A stretch of DNA of 19,043 nucleotides from Nitrospinota bacterium (GCA_030740135.1 JASLXW010000015.1:1-19043), one strand, 5' to 3'; positions 1 to 8,442 are shown, counted from the stretch's first letter. Notes: generated from the letters alone by a model not told the origin. Program-made: numbers and translations.

Positions 1-718
1 GGGCGTAGACGGCCACGGTCGCGGCCACGGCCCCCAGAAGGAGCCAGGGCAGGCCAGGTCCCCGCAGGCCGAACCGCTCTCCCGGCGGAAAGATGAAGGC
101 CAGGAGGGGCAAGAGCACCAGAGCCACCGTCACGCCGATCCAGGCGGCCAGCAGGGGAGAGGGCATTTTCGACAGGCCGATCTTCAGCATCACGGAGGAC
201 ACGCCCGCAGTGGCCCCGGCCAAAATGGGGAAGAGGTAGTCGATCTTTCTCGGCCGCGAAACCCCTTGGACCCTGGAAGACCCGGAGGGATCGGTCCCAC
301 CGGATGGTCCGACCGAACCTTCCGTGGAGATGACGCCGATTCCCCCGATGGCCATCGCGATTCCGAGGTATTGGACGACCTCCAGCCGCTCGCCCAGGAC
401 GAGAAAAGCGCAGACCACGGCGAAGATGGGACTCGCTCCCTTGAGGGGGGCCGACCGGGCGATCCCGATTCGCTGAAAACCGAGTAGATAAAACACCAGG
501 AACAGGACGGGATTCAAAACGCCCGTGACGGCGAACCAGATCGCTCCGGCCGAATTCAATCGGGAGAACGTCCCCGCCGCGAGGATGACGGCCGTGTAGA
601 TCAGCCACTGGACGGCCACCGTCACGAGGGAGGCCGTGATCAGCGTCGTGAACGGAAGCGCCTTCCTGATGCAGATATCGGCCAGGGCGAAGAACAGGGC
701 GGCGCCCAGGGCGGCCAT
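1..718 (-). CDS. EamA/DMT-family permease, C-terminus cut by window edge
   Basis: Reading leftwards from an ATG at 718, 239 codons stay open to the window edge. The product is very hydrophobic, with about eight membrane-spanning stretches. It has the two-repeat look of the drug/metabolite (EamA) superfamily: a small-residue first helix (AALGAALFFALADICIRKAL), then a conserved helix pair around APLKGASPIFAVVCAFLVLGE, which matches the family's 'P..a.l.a.lfLgE' signature. A polar linker of about 30 residues follows (GSVGPSGGTDPSGSS), and then the second repeat begins (FPILAGATAGVSSVMLKIG). Family members have about 290-300 residues, so roughly the last two helices are missing. These proteins sit in the inner membrane and export or import small metabolites; the substrate cannot be read from sequence. 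A TTG seven codons upstream (742) is an alternative start; neither has a clear Shine-Dalgarno. It lies downstream of the amidohydrolase on the same strand and may be cotranscribed with it. Confidence 0.85.
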   Translation of the reverse strand, partial: MAALGAALFFALADICIRKALPFTTLITASLVTVAVQWLIYTAVILAAGTFSRLNSAGAIWFAVTGVLNPVLFLVFYLLGFQRIGIARSAPLKGASPIFAVVCAFLVLGERLEVVQYLGIAMAIGGIGVISTEGSVGPSGGTDPSGSSRVQGVSRPRKIDYLFPILAGATAGVSSVMLKIGLSKMPSPLLAAWIGVTVALVLLPLLAFIFPPGERFGLRGPGLPWLLLGAVAATVAVYA

Positions 719-814
719 ACCCGCGGATGCGGGGGTCAAGATGGGGCCGAAAGATTAGAAGCGATAGACACGCGGTTCTCAGCCCCGCTCAAAGGAATTC
801 TCACCTGTTCTCCG

Positions 815-1816
815 TCAGCCGGCGTCGATGCCGAACAATTTCCTTGGGGTCTCCGTCAGGATGGCCCGCCGGTCCGCGTTGGAGAGGCGCTCGCAATCGT
901 CGACGACGGCCAGGCACTCGCGCAGGTTCCGCTCGCCGAAGAACGGGCTGTCCGTGCCGAAGACGATCTTCTCCACACCGGCGAATCCCGCGCCGAACGC
1001 GAGGATCTCCGTTTCATACGCGATCGTGTCCAGGTAAAACATCCGAAAGTAATCCCTGGCGTCTCCCGAGATCTTCTTCTCGATCCCCTCGAACGAATCA
1101 GATCCGCTCGCGAGGCGTCCGGCGAGGAAGGGCAGCGCGCCCCCCAGGTGGGAGAGGATGAGTCTCAGGTTCGGGTGGCGCTCCAGAACGCCGCTGAAGA
1201 CCAGCCGGGCCGCCGCGATGGTGGTGTCCATGGGGAAGCCCAGGAGGACGTCCAGGCGGTAGTCCCGCATCCGCTCCCGCCCGGCGGGGAGGATGGGGTG
1301 CACGTACGCCGGAACGTCCGCCTCGCTCAGGGCCGCGAAGAAATCTTCGAAGGGCTCTCCGTCGAGGTCCCGGCCGCGGATGTTCGAGCCCAGCAGGCAC
1401 CCCCGCATGTCCAGCTCCTTGACGGCGCGCTCCAACTCTCGGATGGCCGAGGGCGGGTCCTGAAGCGGCAGAGCGGCCAGGGCGACGAATCGGTCCGGAT
1501 GCGCCCGGACGACCGCGGCCAGGGCGTCGTTGAAGACCTGACAGAGCGCCCGCCCCAAGTCCGGGTCGGCCCAGAAGACCATCGGCGGCGCGATGGAGAG
1601 GACCTGGAAGTCCACCTCCGCGGCTTCCATCTCGGCCAGACGGACGTCCACGTCGTAAAACCCCGGGAAGAAGGTGAAGAACGCCCGGTTGTCGAAGAGG
1701 AGGACGCGCAGGCCCTCCGCGTTCCGGCTGATCCGGACGGGATACTTGTCCCCCTGGGCCTCGATGAGATCCAGATAAGCCTCGGGATACAAATGCGCGT
1801 GCGTGTCGATGATCAC
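815..1816 (-). CDS. Amidohydrolase-2 family metal-dependent hydrolase/decarboxylase (ACMSD-like TIM barrel)
   Basis: This 333-residue protein has the full motif set of the amidohydrolase-2 family (COG2159, related to aminocarboxymuconate-semialdehyde decarboxylase). The metal-binding HxH is at His6 and His8 (MIIDTHAHLYP). His173 lies in YVHPILPAG, His223 in LILSHLGGALPF, and the late catalytic aspartate Asp289 in IVFGTDSPFFGE. Length and spacing fit an intact one-domain (beta/alpha)8 barrel that binds one divalent metal, and no signal peptide is visible, so it is probably cytosolic. Family members hydrolyse or decarboxylate cyclic or aromatic acids; the substrate here is unknown. The start is GTG, supported by a gaggt Shine-Dalgarno about 8 bases upstream. 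The permease gene follows about 97 bases downstream on the same strand, which would allow a catabolic enzyme-transporter pair, but that is inference. Confidence 0.88.
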   Translation of the reverse strand: MIIDTHAHLYPEAYLDLIEAQGDKYPVRISRNAEGLRVLLFDNRAFFTFFPGFYDVDVRLAEMEAAEVDFQVLSIAPPMVFWADPDLGRALCQVFNDALAAVVRAHPDRFVALAALPLQDPPSAIRELERAVKELDMRGCLLGSNIRGRDLDGEPFEDFFAALSEADVPAYVHPILPAGRERMRDYRLDVLLGFPMDTTIAAARLVFSGVLERHPNLRLILSHLGGALPFLAGRLASGSDSFEGIEKKISGDARDYFRMFYLDTIAYETEILAFGAGFAGVEKIVFGTDSPFFGERNLRECLAVVDDCERLSNADRRAILTETPRKLFGIDAG

Positions 1817-2221
1817 TGTAAGAACCTCGAAGCCGAATGACTGAAAACGCCGGCGTTTTTAGCCCCCGCTGGTGTATTTCTCCTCCGAGTCAACGATTTG
1901 GCGGAGGTCAAAGCCCCTGCGCGACACCGCTTTCATGGAATGGTCGGCAAGCGCATAGAAGCCGGTTTCCATGTACGGCCGCGCATCCATCGCGATTGCG
2001 ATCTCTGTAGGGGAAGGCCGAGGGTCGGTTGACCCTGCGCCCTCCCGCCTGTTCCCAGAGGATGATAACCCATTGAGGTCGCATTGGGCATACCGGCGTT
2101 GCGCCATCTCAACCCTGGAACCCGGAGGGGACCCGCCTTTTCCTCCGAAAGAGGTGGATGACTCGGCCTCGACACCCTGTGACGGGCGACACTTACAGAT
2201 TCAAAAGGATGTAATCGCGGG

Positions 2222-2270
2222 GAGATCGGATTCCTCACGTGGTCGATTTGACCCTCGCTCGGAATGACAA
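2222..2270 (+). repeat. Single copy of the 'gattcctc ... gctcggaatgaca' dispersed repeat
   Basis: The stretch contains gattcctc near its start and ccctcgctcggaatgaca at its end. The same two words bracket copies at 14032-14093 and, in diverged form, at 13841-13885. The central part differs between copies. It is non-coding in all three places, so it behaves as an intergenic repeat. Confidence 0.6.
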
Positions 2271-2331
2271 CAGTGACCTGGAACGGCGCCCACGAACTGT
2301 CATTTGAAAGGGAGAACAGCGTGTTTTCCAT

Positions 2332-2359
2332 CCCGGCTGAAACCCGGGCGTCAGCCGGG
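2332..2359. repeat. Perfect 9-bp inverted repeat (hairpin)
   Basis: cccggctga (2332-2340) pairs exactly with tcagccggg (2351-2359) across a 10-base loop that itself reads aacccgggcg. No T-run follows on either strand, so it is not a standard intrinsic terminator. It could be a REP-like element or a structure in the leader of the divergent genes. Confidence 0.5.
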
Positions 2360-2375
2360 GGAGCTAGAAGTGATA

Positions 2376-2404
2376 TTGACTTGCCAGGTGAAAAGAAGTG
2401 TACT
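2376..2404 (+). promoter_or_regulatory. Possible sigma70-type promoter for the membrane protein gene
   Basis: TTGACT (2376-2381) is separated by 17 bases from TGTACT (2399-2404), giving 5/6 and 4/6 matches to the consensus. It faces the gene that starts at 2563 and would leave a leader of about 150 bases. The region is AT-rich, so chance matches are easy. Confidence 0.3.
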
Positions 2405-2562
2405 TTGTCAGAATGACATGGTGGCGAGGCACGCCTCCATCAACGTTTGAAATGGGAAATTCTCGATAAACGGAAGAAGACTTTCTCCCGTCCATATATG
2501 GCGACGTCTTTAATTTCCTTCGTCGGCGACAGCGGGGGCATATTACTCAGGTTAACAAAAAG

Positions 2563-3867
2563 ATGGATAACATTTCAGGGCGAATGCACTCGGTAAACTC
2601 GAATGGGCCACCCTTTCTTCAGAAACTGAAGCAGGTCGTCTTGCGATTTGAACGGACTCCGTCCATCCGCAAGGCTCTGCCGATCATTGCACTCGTCATC
2701 GGTGTCGCATGGGTCATCGCACTCTCCGGAAGACTGGGAATTCAGGAAGGCGGAGATACCGACGGCTATCTCGCCGCGGCCGAGTTGTTGCGCAAAGGCG
2801 GGTTTACTTTCTCGAATCTATTCGGGAACAGCACAGGCAACATGCTCTACCACATGACACATGTTTGGCTTTTCTTGCTCGGGAAAACCGGTTTTGTGGT
2901 TTTCACTGCGACCCTGACGGCTTTCCTTCCTTATTTTCTGGTTACTATCCTGAAGCGGTCGGGTGTCAAGACATTCTTTATCGCTTGTGCTCTATTTTAC
3001 GTGGGGACGAATGAAGAAATCTACAAATGGGCCTTTTATGTGCTGAGCGATGGCATCATGCTCTCTCAAATCATGCTGCTTCTCTTTCTGCTCATGACGC
3101 CGGGGCGCCCCTGGTATCTTTGGCCTCTCCTCGTGATCGTTTGGTACAGCCTGTATTTTTCAAGATCCACGGGCTTTCTTCTGAATCCCGCGGTTATCCT
3201 GTTCGCCTTGATCATCGATAATCCGACGAAACGAAAGTTTATCCTCGGTTTGTTTTTAATAACGATTGGTTTCATCGGTGTGACGGCAGGCGTCCAACGG
3301 ACGGAAGCAAGGCGACCGGGAGTTCTACAAGCTTCCATCGTTCAGAATGTCCTGGATTTGGACAGGCGTGATTTTACAAAGGGACATCTGTTGATGGACG
3401 AGAAGATGACCGAGAAATTGTCCGTTCCATTCACGGAGAAGGAAGCCGTCGGGCAAACGCTTTCATCACTTTGTTGGAGTCACAAGTCGTACTGTGTGTA
3501 CTATTGGGTGCGAAAATATCTGGCTTATGTGCTCCCTATCTATCCCAAATACTCTTTCCGGCATAATCTATTCAATCTGCTCTTTTTCGGATCGAGCATG
3601 TTGCTTTCAGCCGGGGGATTCATCACGCTTCTTTATGGGATTCGCCGCAAGGGTTGGAAAACACTGAAAACAAGCGGCCGGGATGGGCTGGGGATTTATG
3701 TGATGACGGGCATGCTCATCTTGACGGCGTCTCTTTTTCATACCGCCGCGCAGATCGATCCTGACGCACGATACCTGATGGTTTGGGTCACCCCGTGGAT
3801 TGGGTTTAACTTTTTGCAAGCGAACCTTGCATACAATTTCTGGAGCGGCCCATCGGCAGCCGATTGA
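2563..3867 (+). CDS. Polytopic membrane protein, probable GT-C-type glycosyltransferase
   Basis: A 434-residue integral membrane protein. After a basic N-terminal tail (about residues 20-37) comes a first helix (ALPIIALVIGVAWVIALSG). An extracytoplasmic-loop acidic motif follows at Asp65 and Asp67 (QEGGDTDGYLAAAELL), and then about nine further hydrophobic segments. An acidic pair just after the first helix, and a helix of the type YVLSDGIMLSQIMLLLFLL, are typical of GT-C glycosyltransferases (PMT/ArnT-like, lipid-linked sugar donors). A loop of about 80 polar residues separates the two membrane blocks. I infer a role in surface-glycan assembly from fold and neighbours; no specific family match can be claimed, and an O-antigen polymerase-like protein is the main alternative. 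Codons are visibly more AT-rich than in the genes around it, suggesting separate acquisition. The ATG at 2563 has only a weak purine-rich site; ATG 2584 is a possible start. Confidence 0.72.
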   Translation: MDNISGRMHSVNSNGPPFLQKLKQVVLRFERTPSIRKALPIIALVIGVAWVIALSGRLGIQEGGDTDGYLAAAELLRKGGFTFSNLFGNSTGNMLYHMTHVWLFLLGKTGFVVFTATLTAFLPYFLVTILKRSGVKTFFIACALFYVGTNEEIYKWAFYVLSDGIMLSQIMLLLFLLMTPGRPWYLWPLLVIVWYSLYFSRSTGFLLNPAVILFALIIDNPTKRKFILGLFLITIGFIGVTAGVQRTEARRPGVLQASIVQNVLDLDRRDFTKGHLLMDEKMTEKLSVPFTEKEAVGQTLSSLCWSHKSYCVYYWVRKYLAYVLPIYPKYSFRHNLFNLLFFGSSMLLSAGGFITLLYGIRRKGWKTLKTSGRDGLGIYVMTGMLILTASLFHTAAQIDPDARYLMVWVTPWIGFNFLQANLAYNFWSGPSAAD

Positions 3868-4433
3868 AAGCGTTCGATCGCCGCGTCCGATCATGTTCTG
3901 GTCAACAACTTCTCAGGTCAAAGAAAAAGATTGAACAATCCAACGTCGCGCAAAAAGCCGGAAGGTAGGCGCCTCCCATGATGGCATGGAGATTTAACGG
4001 GGAATCGCAAGAAAAGAAACCTTTCTGTTCCGGTGTCATCGCCCTTCTTATCGAAGAGGAGAACATGCGCAAAACCGTCTCACCCCAAAAGACATAATCC
4101 GGGGATAGGCCGGAAGAATCCTGAGCCGGGCTTTGGGTGGCAAGGGGCGGGTGCATCTGGTATCTTGCTGGAAACGGGCGGGTTCCCGCGCTGAATATCA
4201 GCAGGGGGGCGAATATTTTGTGTTTGGCCACTATCCTTGCCAAAAGCATGTCGGGCCCCCGGGGCGTTCCCATGCCGGACCGGCATTGAAGGCGGGGTTC
4301 GACCGCCGCCCCTATAACGCCATGAATCTCTCTGGCCTTGTGGAATCCCCGCGGACCGCTAAACGGCCTCTCCGATGGGGAACTCGCCTCTTCATGCCAA
4401 ATGGTCCGGCCCTCTTTCCGTTGAAGTAAGCCC
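3868..4433. other. Intergenic region, about 565 bases, no recognised gene
   Basis: Frames of 98 codons (plus, 4133-4429) and 187 codons (minus, 3902-4465) are open, but neither product shows a domain, hydrophobic pattern or ribosome site, and the minus frame runs into rfbH. Small palindromes are present: atgccgg-a-ccggcat at 4272-4286, and gctga-ata-tcagc near 4190-4203. The stretch may be a decayed gene or the leader of rfbH; nothing decides between these. Confidence 0.5.
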
Positions 4434-5753
4434 TTGCGAAAAAAACCCATCTTCGATTTGGTCAAGCGGTACTACGAAGAAAACCACGCCCGGCCGAAAT
4501 TCGTGCCCGGAAAGACCCTGATCCACTACGCGGGCCGCCATTATGACGCCGGCGAAATGGTCAACCTCGTCGATTCCGCCCTGGAGTTCCGCCTGACCGC
4601 CGGGCGTTTCGCCGAGCGGATGGAAAGGGCCCTGGCGGACTTTTTCGGCGCCGAGGAGGCGCTTCTGGTCAATTCGGGCTCTTCGGCCAACCTGTTGATG
4701 GTCGCCACGGCGTGCCAATCCGGGGAGGCGGACGCCCTCCGGCCGGGAGACGAGATCCTCACACCCGCCGCGACCTTTCCGACGACGCTCGCCCCCATAT
4801 TGCAGAACGGCCTCGTCCCCGTTCTCCTAGACGTCGAGCCGGGCACATACAACATCAATCCGGACCTGATCGAACCGGCCGCCACGCCCCGCACCCGCGG
4901 GCTCCTGGTCCCGCACACCCTCGGGAACCCCTGCGACATGGATCGCCTCGTCGAGCTTTGCGCGAAGCACGGATGGGTCCTGCTGGAAGATTGCTGCGAC
5001 GCCCTGGGGTCTGAATTCAACGGGAAGCGGGTGGGGACTTTCGGCGCGATGGCGTCGCTGAGTTTTTATCCCGCGCACCATATCACCATGGGCGAGGGCG
5101 GCGCCGTTGTGCTCAACGACGAGCGCCTTTCGCGGCCCGCCAATTCGATCCGGGACTGGGGGCGGGATTGTTGGTGCATCCCCGGCGTCAGCAACACGTG
5201 CGGGAAGCGATTCGGTTGGGAGTTCGAGGACCTGCCCGGGGGCTACGATCACAAGTACGTCTTTTCCCGCATCGGGTACAACCTCAAAGTCACGGACATG
5301 CAGGCCGCCGTCGGCCTGGCCCAGCTCGCGAAGGCGGGGGATTTCATCGAGCGCCGCCGCCGGAATTTTCGCCGGCTCTATGAAGGGTTGCGGGGGCTTA
5401 CGGAGTATTTGGTTCTGCCCGAATGGAGCCCGAAGGCGAATCCGTCCTGGTTCGCCTTCCCCCTCACCCTGCGGGAGGGGCTGGAGCGCGGTCCGCTGAT
5501 TGCGTTCCTGGAGGGCCGGAAGATCGAGACGCGGCTGCTCTTCGCGGGCAACGCGGCCCGCCAACCCGCTTTCCGCGGCGAGCCGATCCGCGTGCCGTTC
5601 CCGCTGGAGGTCTCCGACGCCGTCCTGGAGCGCTCGTTCTTCGTGGGGGTCTTTCCCGGTCTGACCGATCCGATGCTGGATTACATGATCGAATCGATTC
5701 ACGACCATTTCACCGACCCGCCCGTTCGGAGCGCCGGAGGCCGTTCCGGATAG
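4434..5753 (+). CDS. rfbH: CDP-4-dehydro-6-deoxyglucose-3-dehydrase (E1), RfbH/DdhC-type, [2Fe-2S] and PMP-dependent
   Basis: This enzyme performs the C-3 deoxygenation step for CDP-linked 3,6-dideoxyhexoses (abequose, paratose, tyvelose, ascarylose) of O-antigens, working with a flavin/iron-sulfur reductase. The fold is DegT/DnrJ/EryC1/StrS aminotransferase. Two features separate E1 from ordinary aminotransferases. The usual Schiff-base lysine is replaced by His215 (SFYPAHHITMGEGG). The iron-sulfur cysteines have the exact E1 spacing C-x57-C-x-C-x7-C (Cys188, Cys246, Cys248, Cys256; RDCWCIPGVSNTC). Other conserved blocks include SGSSANLL, HTLGNPCD and FAGNAARQPAF. At 439 residues it is full length. 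The start is TTG: an in-frame TGA lies only 9 bases upstream (4422-4424), so no earlier start is possible, and the first residues align with the family. A purine-rich aagtaag precedes it. No glucose-1-phosphate cytidylyltransferase, 4,6-dehydratase or E3 reductase gene is in the window. Confidence 0.95.
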   Translation: MRKKPIFDLVKRYYEENHARPKFVPGKTLIHYAGRHYDAGEMVNLVDSALEFRLTAGRFAERMERALADFFGAEEALLVNSGSSANLLMVATACQSGEADALRPGDEILTPAATFPTTLAPILQNGLVPVLLDVEPGTYNINPDLIEPAATPRTRGLLVPHTLGNPCDMDRLVELCAKHGWVLLEDCCDALGSEFNGKRVGTFGAMASLSFYPAHHITMGEGGAVVLNDERLSRPANSIRDWGRDCWCIPGVSNTCGKRFGWEFEDLPGGYDHKYVFSRIGYNLKVTDMQAAVGLAQLAKAGDFIERRRRNFRRLYEGLRGLTEYLVLPEWSPKANPSWFAFPLTLREGLERGPLIAFLEGRKIETRLLFAGNAARQPAFRGEPIRVPFPLEVSDAVLERSFFVGVFPGLTDPMLDYMIESIHDHFTDPPVRSAGGRSG

Positions 5754-5775
5754 CGCGGACGAGGAGTCCGGGTTC

Positions 5776-7337
5776 ATGAGAGGCGGAATCCGATGCCTGA
5801 TCTTGTGCATCGCCCTGCCCGGATGGCTCGCCCTCGCCGGCCCGTTCGCCGATCCGGCGCAATCCGCCGCCTCCGGATGGTTCGATGTGCTTCATAAGGC
5901 GGACCCCGCGTCCGTTTTGAAGCTGCGGGCGCTCGGCCTTGACTTCGAGAATAAGAACAAGGTCCTCAATCAAGTTTTTGCGGCGGCGTTTGAGCGGGCG
6001 CTCGGTGAAAGGATCGATCCGGCGAATGTCTCCGGCCTGTTCGAAATTGTGGACTCCATCCGCCGGGGCGAATTCCGGATTCCCGCGGAGCAGGCGTCCA
6101 ACCCTTACATCGATCTCTTCTTTCTCGGCCTGGCCGCCTCCCGGGATCCCCGCGCGACGGCCCTCAACGCCTTTCGGCGGCGCCGGGAACTTTGGGGCGG
6201 GCGGATCTATTCCGCCTCCCCATACACGTCCCTGAAATGGCGCGTCGAGAAGATGATCAAACGCAATCGCGACCCCTACGTCCCGAGCGCCCGCATCCGG
6301 ATCATCGACAGGTTGCCCGGCGAGAGCCCCCTGATGGAATTGAAAGCCAGGATGCGGCGCAAGGAGGAGAAGCTCTTCAATTCGTGGTTTCGACGCAGAC
6401 CCGACCTGGTCCGCGGACTCCGTGACAACGGATATCTGACGACCGAGGCCGGGGCGGCGCTCGGCCGCACCGGGGCGGACGCCCGAAGGCTGTTCGACCA
6501 CTTCCTCGTTCGGATCACGAATTTGCCCCATAACCAGGCCATGGTCGCCCGGAAATACCAGAAATTCCACGCCCCCCGAAGCGTTGCGGCTGGAGGTCCG
6601 CGCCTGCGGGCCGGCTCTCCAAACGGACGGGGTTTGCGCCCGATACGCCTACGCCGTCATGCCCGGCGTCCGGCATGGGATTTCCATCAGGTTCACGAGG
6701 AATCAGGGCGAGACCCTATCGGAGAAACGGGTCGAAAACCTCGCCAGCCGGACGGGCCGGGAAGTTCGGGAATTGCGCCTGCCCGGGCGATACGTTGTCT
6801 CACTGACTGTTCGGACCCTCTCCGGAAAATCCGCGAAAATGTCCGAGGGGTTCGATATCGGGGGTCCGCGAGAGACCAGCGCCCAACTGGCGAAGACGCT
6901 GCAAGCGCTTTCCCGCGAGGCCGACGCGCGGCAGAAGGGCGCCTGGGAAGAAATCATGGCCCTGTCCGAACAAAACAGGCGGCTCGGCCGGGAAAGGGAG
7001 GCGTTGATCCAGACCCTTCATGCGGACAAGCAATCGTTGGATGAGAGGAAGGCCGGGCCTGCGAAAGACAAACAGGCGGGCGCTCGCCATCAACGAGAAG
7101 GTGAAGCGTTTGCGGGAATTGCAAACCCTCAGAGGAGAGATGAAGGCTGAGGCGAAGGCGCTTGGGAAATCGTTGGACCGGTACAGAACCCTGGCCCAAG
7201 GCCTCACGGACACCCTTCGGAAGAAGAACCTGGACGCCGCCCTGCACATGGCCCTCCGCTCCGCGGTGACCCGGGATCTCGGTTATTACGACCGCCTTAA
7301 GAATCTTCAGGATCGAAGATCGCCGCGGGGGCGCTGA
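5776..7337 (+). pseudogene. Secreted coiled-coil protein gene with two apparent +1 frameshifts (unknown family)
   Basis: The gene begins with an ATG at 5776 behind a good gaggag site and 22 bases after rfbH. The first segment (frame of 5776) has a signal peptide (LILCIALPGWLALAGPFA) and a helical domain, readable to about 6573. Sense then continues in the next frame (about 6578-7078), giving a beta-rich stretch (YAYAVMPGVRHGISIRFTR, GRYVVSLTVRTLSG) followed by heptad-like helices (LAKTLQALSREADARQKGAW, LGREREALIQTLHADKQ). It continues again in the third frame (to TGA 7337) with more charged coiled coil (LRELQTLRGEMKAEAKALGK). Removing one base near each junction would give a single protein of about 519 residues: exported, globular N-terminus, beta domain, C-terminal coiled coil. 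The product left in the first frame beyond 6580 is arginine/proline-rich shadow sequence. It may be a true pseudogene, two sequencing indels, or less likely recoding. I do not recognise the family. Confidence 0.7.
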
Positions 7338-7405
7338 GCGGAGGACGCCCGATTCCGGCGCGCCCCCCCCCCGCCTCTTGTCATTCGGCCCGGATCGAAA
7401 GACCA

Positions 7406-7434
7406 TCGACGAACGATTCCGTTGAGCCTACAAT
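7406..7434 (+). promoter_or_regulatory. Possible promoter for the methyltransferase gene
   Basis: TCGACG (7406-7411) and TACAAT (7429-7434) are separated by 17 bases, with 4/6 and 5/6 matches to the consensus. They lie in the 145-base gap before the gene starting at 7483, giving a leader of roughly 40 bases. TACAAT stands out in such GC-rich DNA. Confidence 0.35.
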
Positions 7435-7482
7435 TTGTGACGCGGCCGGACGTTCACGCCGGACGGCGTCACCGGGAAAGCG

Positions 7483-8208
7483 ATGGACCCGAGAATCGAA
7501 CAGAAATTCGCCGGACTCGAAGATTCCTACTGGTGGTACGTGGGGAAGTCCCGGCTTGTTCGGGAATGGGCCGGTTCGTGCGGGCGGGTTCTCGACCTGG
7601 GGTGCGGGACGGGGGCGCTCTTCCAACAGATCGCCCGCCAGGCCCGGGCCGTCTTCGGGATTGATTTCTCCGAGGTCGCCATTGCCGGCTCCGGGAAGCG
7701 GGTTCCCGATGCGGGTCTCTCCCGCGCGTCAGTGATGGATCTCCCCTTCCGGAAATCTTCTTTCGACACCCTTGTGGCTTCCGAGATCCTCGAGCACCTC
7801 CCGGACGATCGGAAGGCCCTCTCCGAATGGCGGCGGGTTCTCAAACCCGAAGGCCGGCTCGTCGCGACGGTTCCTGCACACCCCCACCTGTGGGGCCATC
7901 ATGACGAGCTCTGCCACCACCAGCGGCGCTACCGGAAATCGGAGCTCGGTGGGAAGCTCTCGGAGGCCGGGTTCCGCGTCGAGCGGCTGAGCTATACGTT
8001 CTCGTACCTCTATCCGGTGATGGCGGCGCTGCGCCCGCTGAGGAGAGGCGTGAAGGAATCCAAAGCCCGGCTCCACGACGATTTCCTCCCGGTTCCGGCC
8101 GCTGTGAACCGGGCCCTGATCCGTCTCTCCGCCCTCGAGGCCCGCTGGCTCCGAAAGGCCTCCCTCCCCTTCGGCGCGTCGCTGATCGCCTTGGCGCGAA
8201 AAGCTTAA
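7483..8208 (+). CDS. Class I SAM-dependent methyltransferase (glycan/lipid-type, Methyltransf_11)
   Basis: A 241-residue soluble protein with the Rossmann-fold methyltransferase motif order. Motif I is VLDLGCGTG (residues 36-44), with an acidic end of strand 2 at FGIDFS. Motif II/III is around ASVMDLPFRKSSFDTLVASE (Asp of MDLPF), followed by EILEHLPDD and the post-motif LKPEGRLVATVPAHPHLWG. The N-terminal DSYWWYVGKSRLVREW is typical of small methyltransferases found in polysaccharide and lipid clusters, where the substrate is usually a sugar or polyprenyl-linked intermediate. The C-terminal third (about residues 165-241) is basic with an amphipathic or membrane-skimming helix. The ATG is preceded by gggaaag. 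The gene lies 145 bases after the broken coiled-coil gene and may have its own promoter. O-methylation of a surface sugar is my inference; UbiE-like quinone methylation is less likely. Confidence 0.85.
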   Translation: MDPRIEQKFAGLEDSYWWYVGKSRLVREWAGSCGRVLDLGCGTGALFQQIARQARAVFGIDFSEVAIAGSGKRVPDAGLSRASVMDLPFRKSSFDTLVASEILEHLPDDRKALSEWRRVLKPEGRLVATVPAHPHLWGHHDELCHHQRRYRKSELGGKLSEAGFRVERLSYTFSYLYPVMAALRPLRRGVKESKARLHDDFLPVPAAVNRALIRLSALEARWLRKASLPFGASLIALARKA

Positions 8209-8219
8209 AACCGCAGGGG

Positions 8220-8295
8220 GGGCGCTTGCGCGCCGGCCAAGTTGCGAATGGAGGGGCTGTGCTTGTTGCAACCTCTCTGGCGCACGGTGGTCCGA
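8220..8295 (+). repeat. Dispersed repeat, copy 1
   Basis: This 76-base stretch matches 13272-13346 with six substitutions and one single-base indel. Shared words include gccggccaagttgcg, ctgtgcttgtt and ggcgcacggtgg. It starts 12 bases after the methyltransferase stop and lies between that gene and the insertion sequence. It contains no convincing gene. Confidence 0.75.
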
Positions 8296-8442
8296 ACATC
8301 AAACAAGTTGGGGGCGCGAGTGCATAGAGCTGGTTCCGGGTGTCTGTTCTTCCTTCTGTTTGGTGAAAGCGTGCGGCAGGTCGCTCCTTTGGCCGCGCCA
8401 AACGGACCCGGGAATTGTCGTTTTCCCTTCATGCGCGGGTAA

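Larger units (their letters stand above)
1817..2562. other. Intergenic region between divergent genes, repeat-bearing, no convincing gene
   Basis: About 745 bases separate the divergent amidohydrolase and membrane-protein genes. An 82-codon minus-strand frame (1859-2107) is open, but it has no recognisable domain, no ribosome site and is overlapped by equally long frames, so I do not call it. The region holds one copy of a dispersed repeat, a 9-bp perfect hairpin and a promoter-like pair, listed separately. Base composition drops towards the AT-richer gene on the right. Confidence 0.6.

Noticed and set aside
1859..2331. Small minus-strand frames in the first spacer
   Set aside because: Two overlapping frames of 82 and 132 codons, neither with a start signal, domain or natural composition; the region contains repeats.
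7338..7482. Terminator or tRNA in the gap before the methyltransferase
   Set aside because: No stem with a T-run and no tRNA-like arms; only a promoter-like pair is visible.
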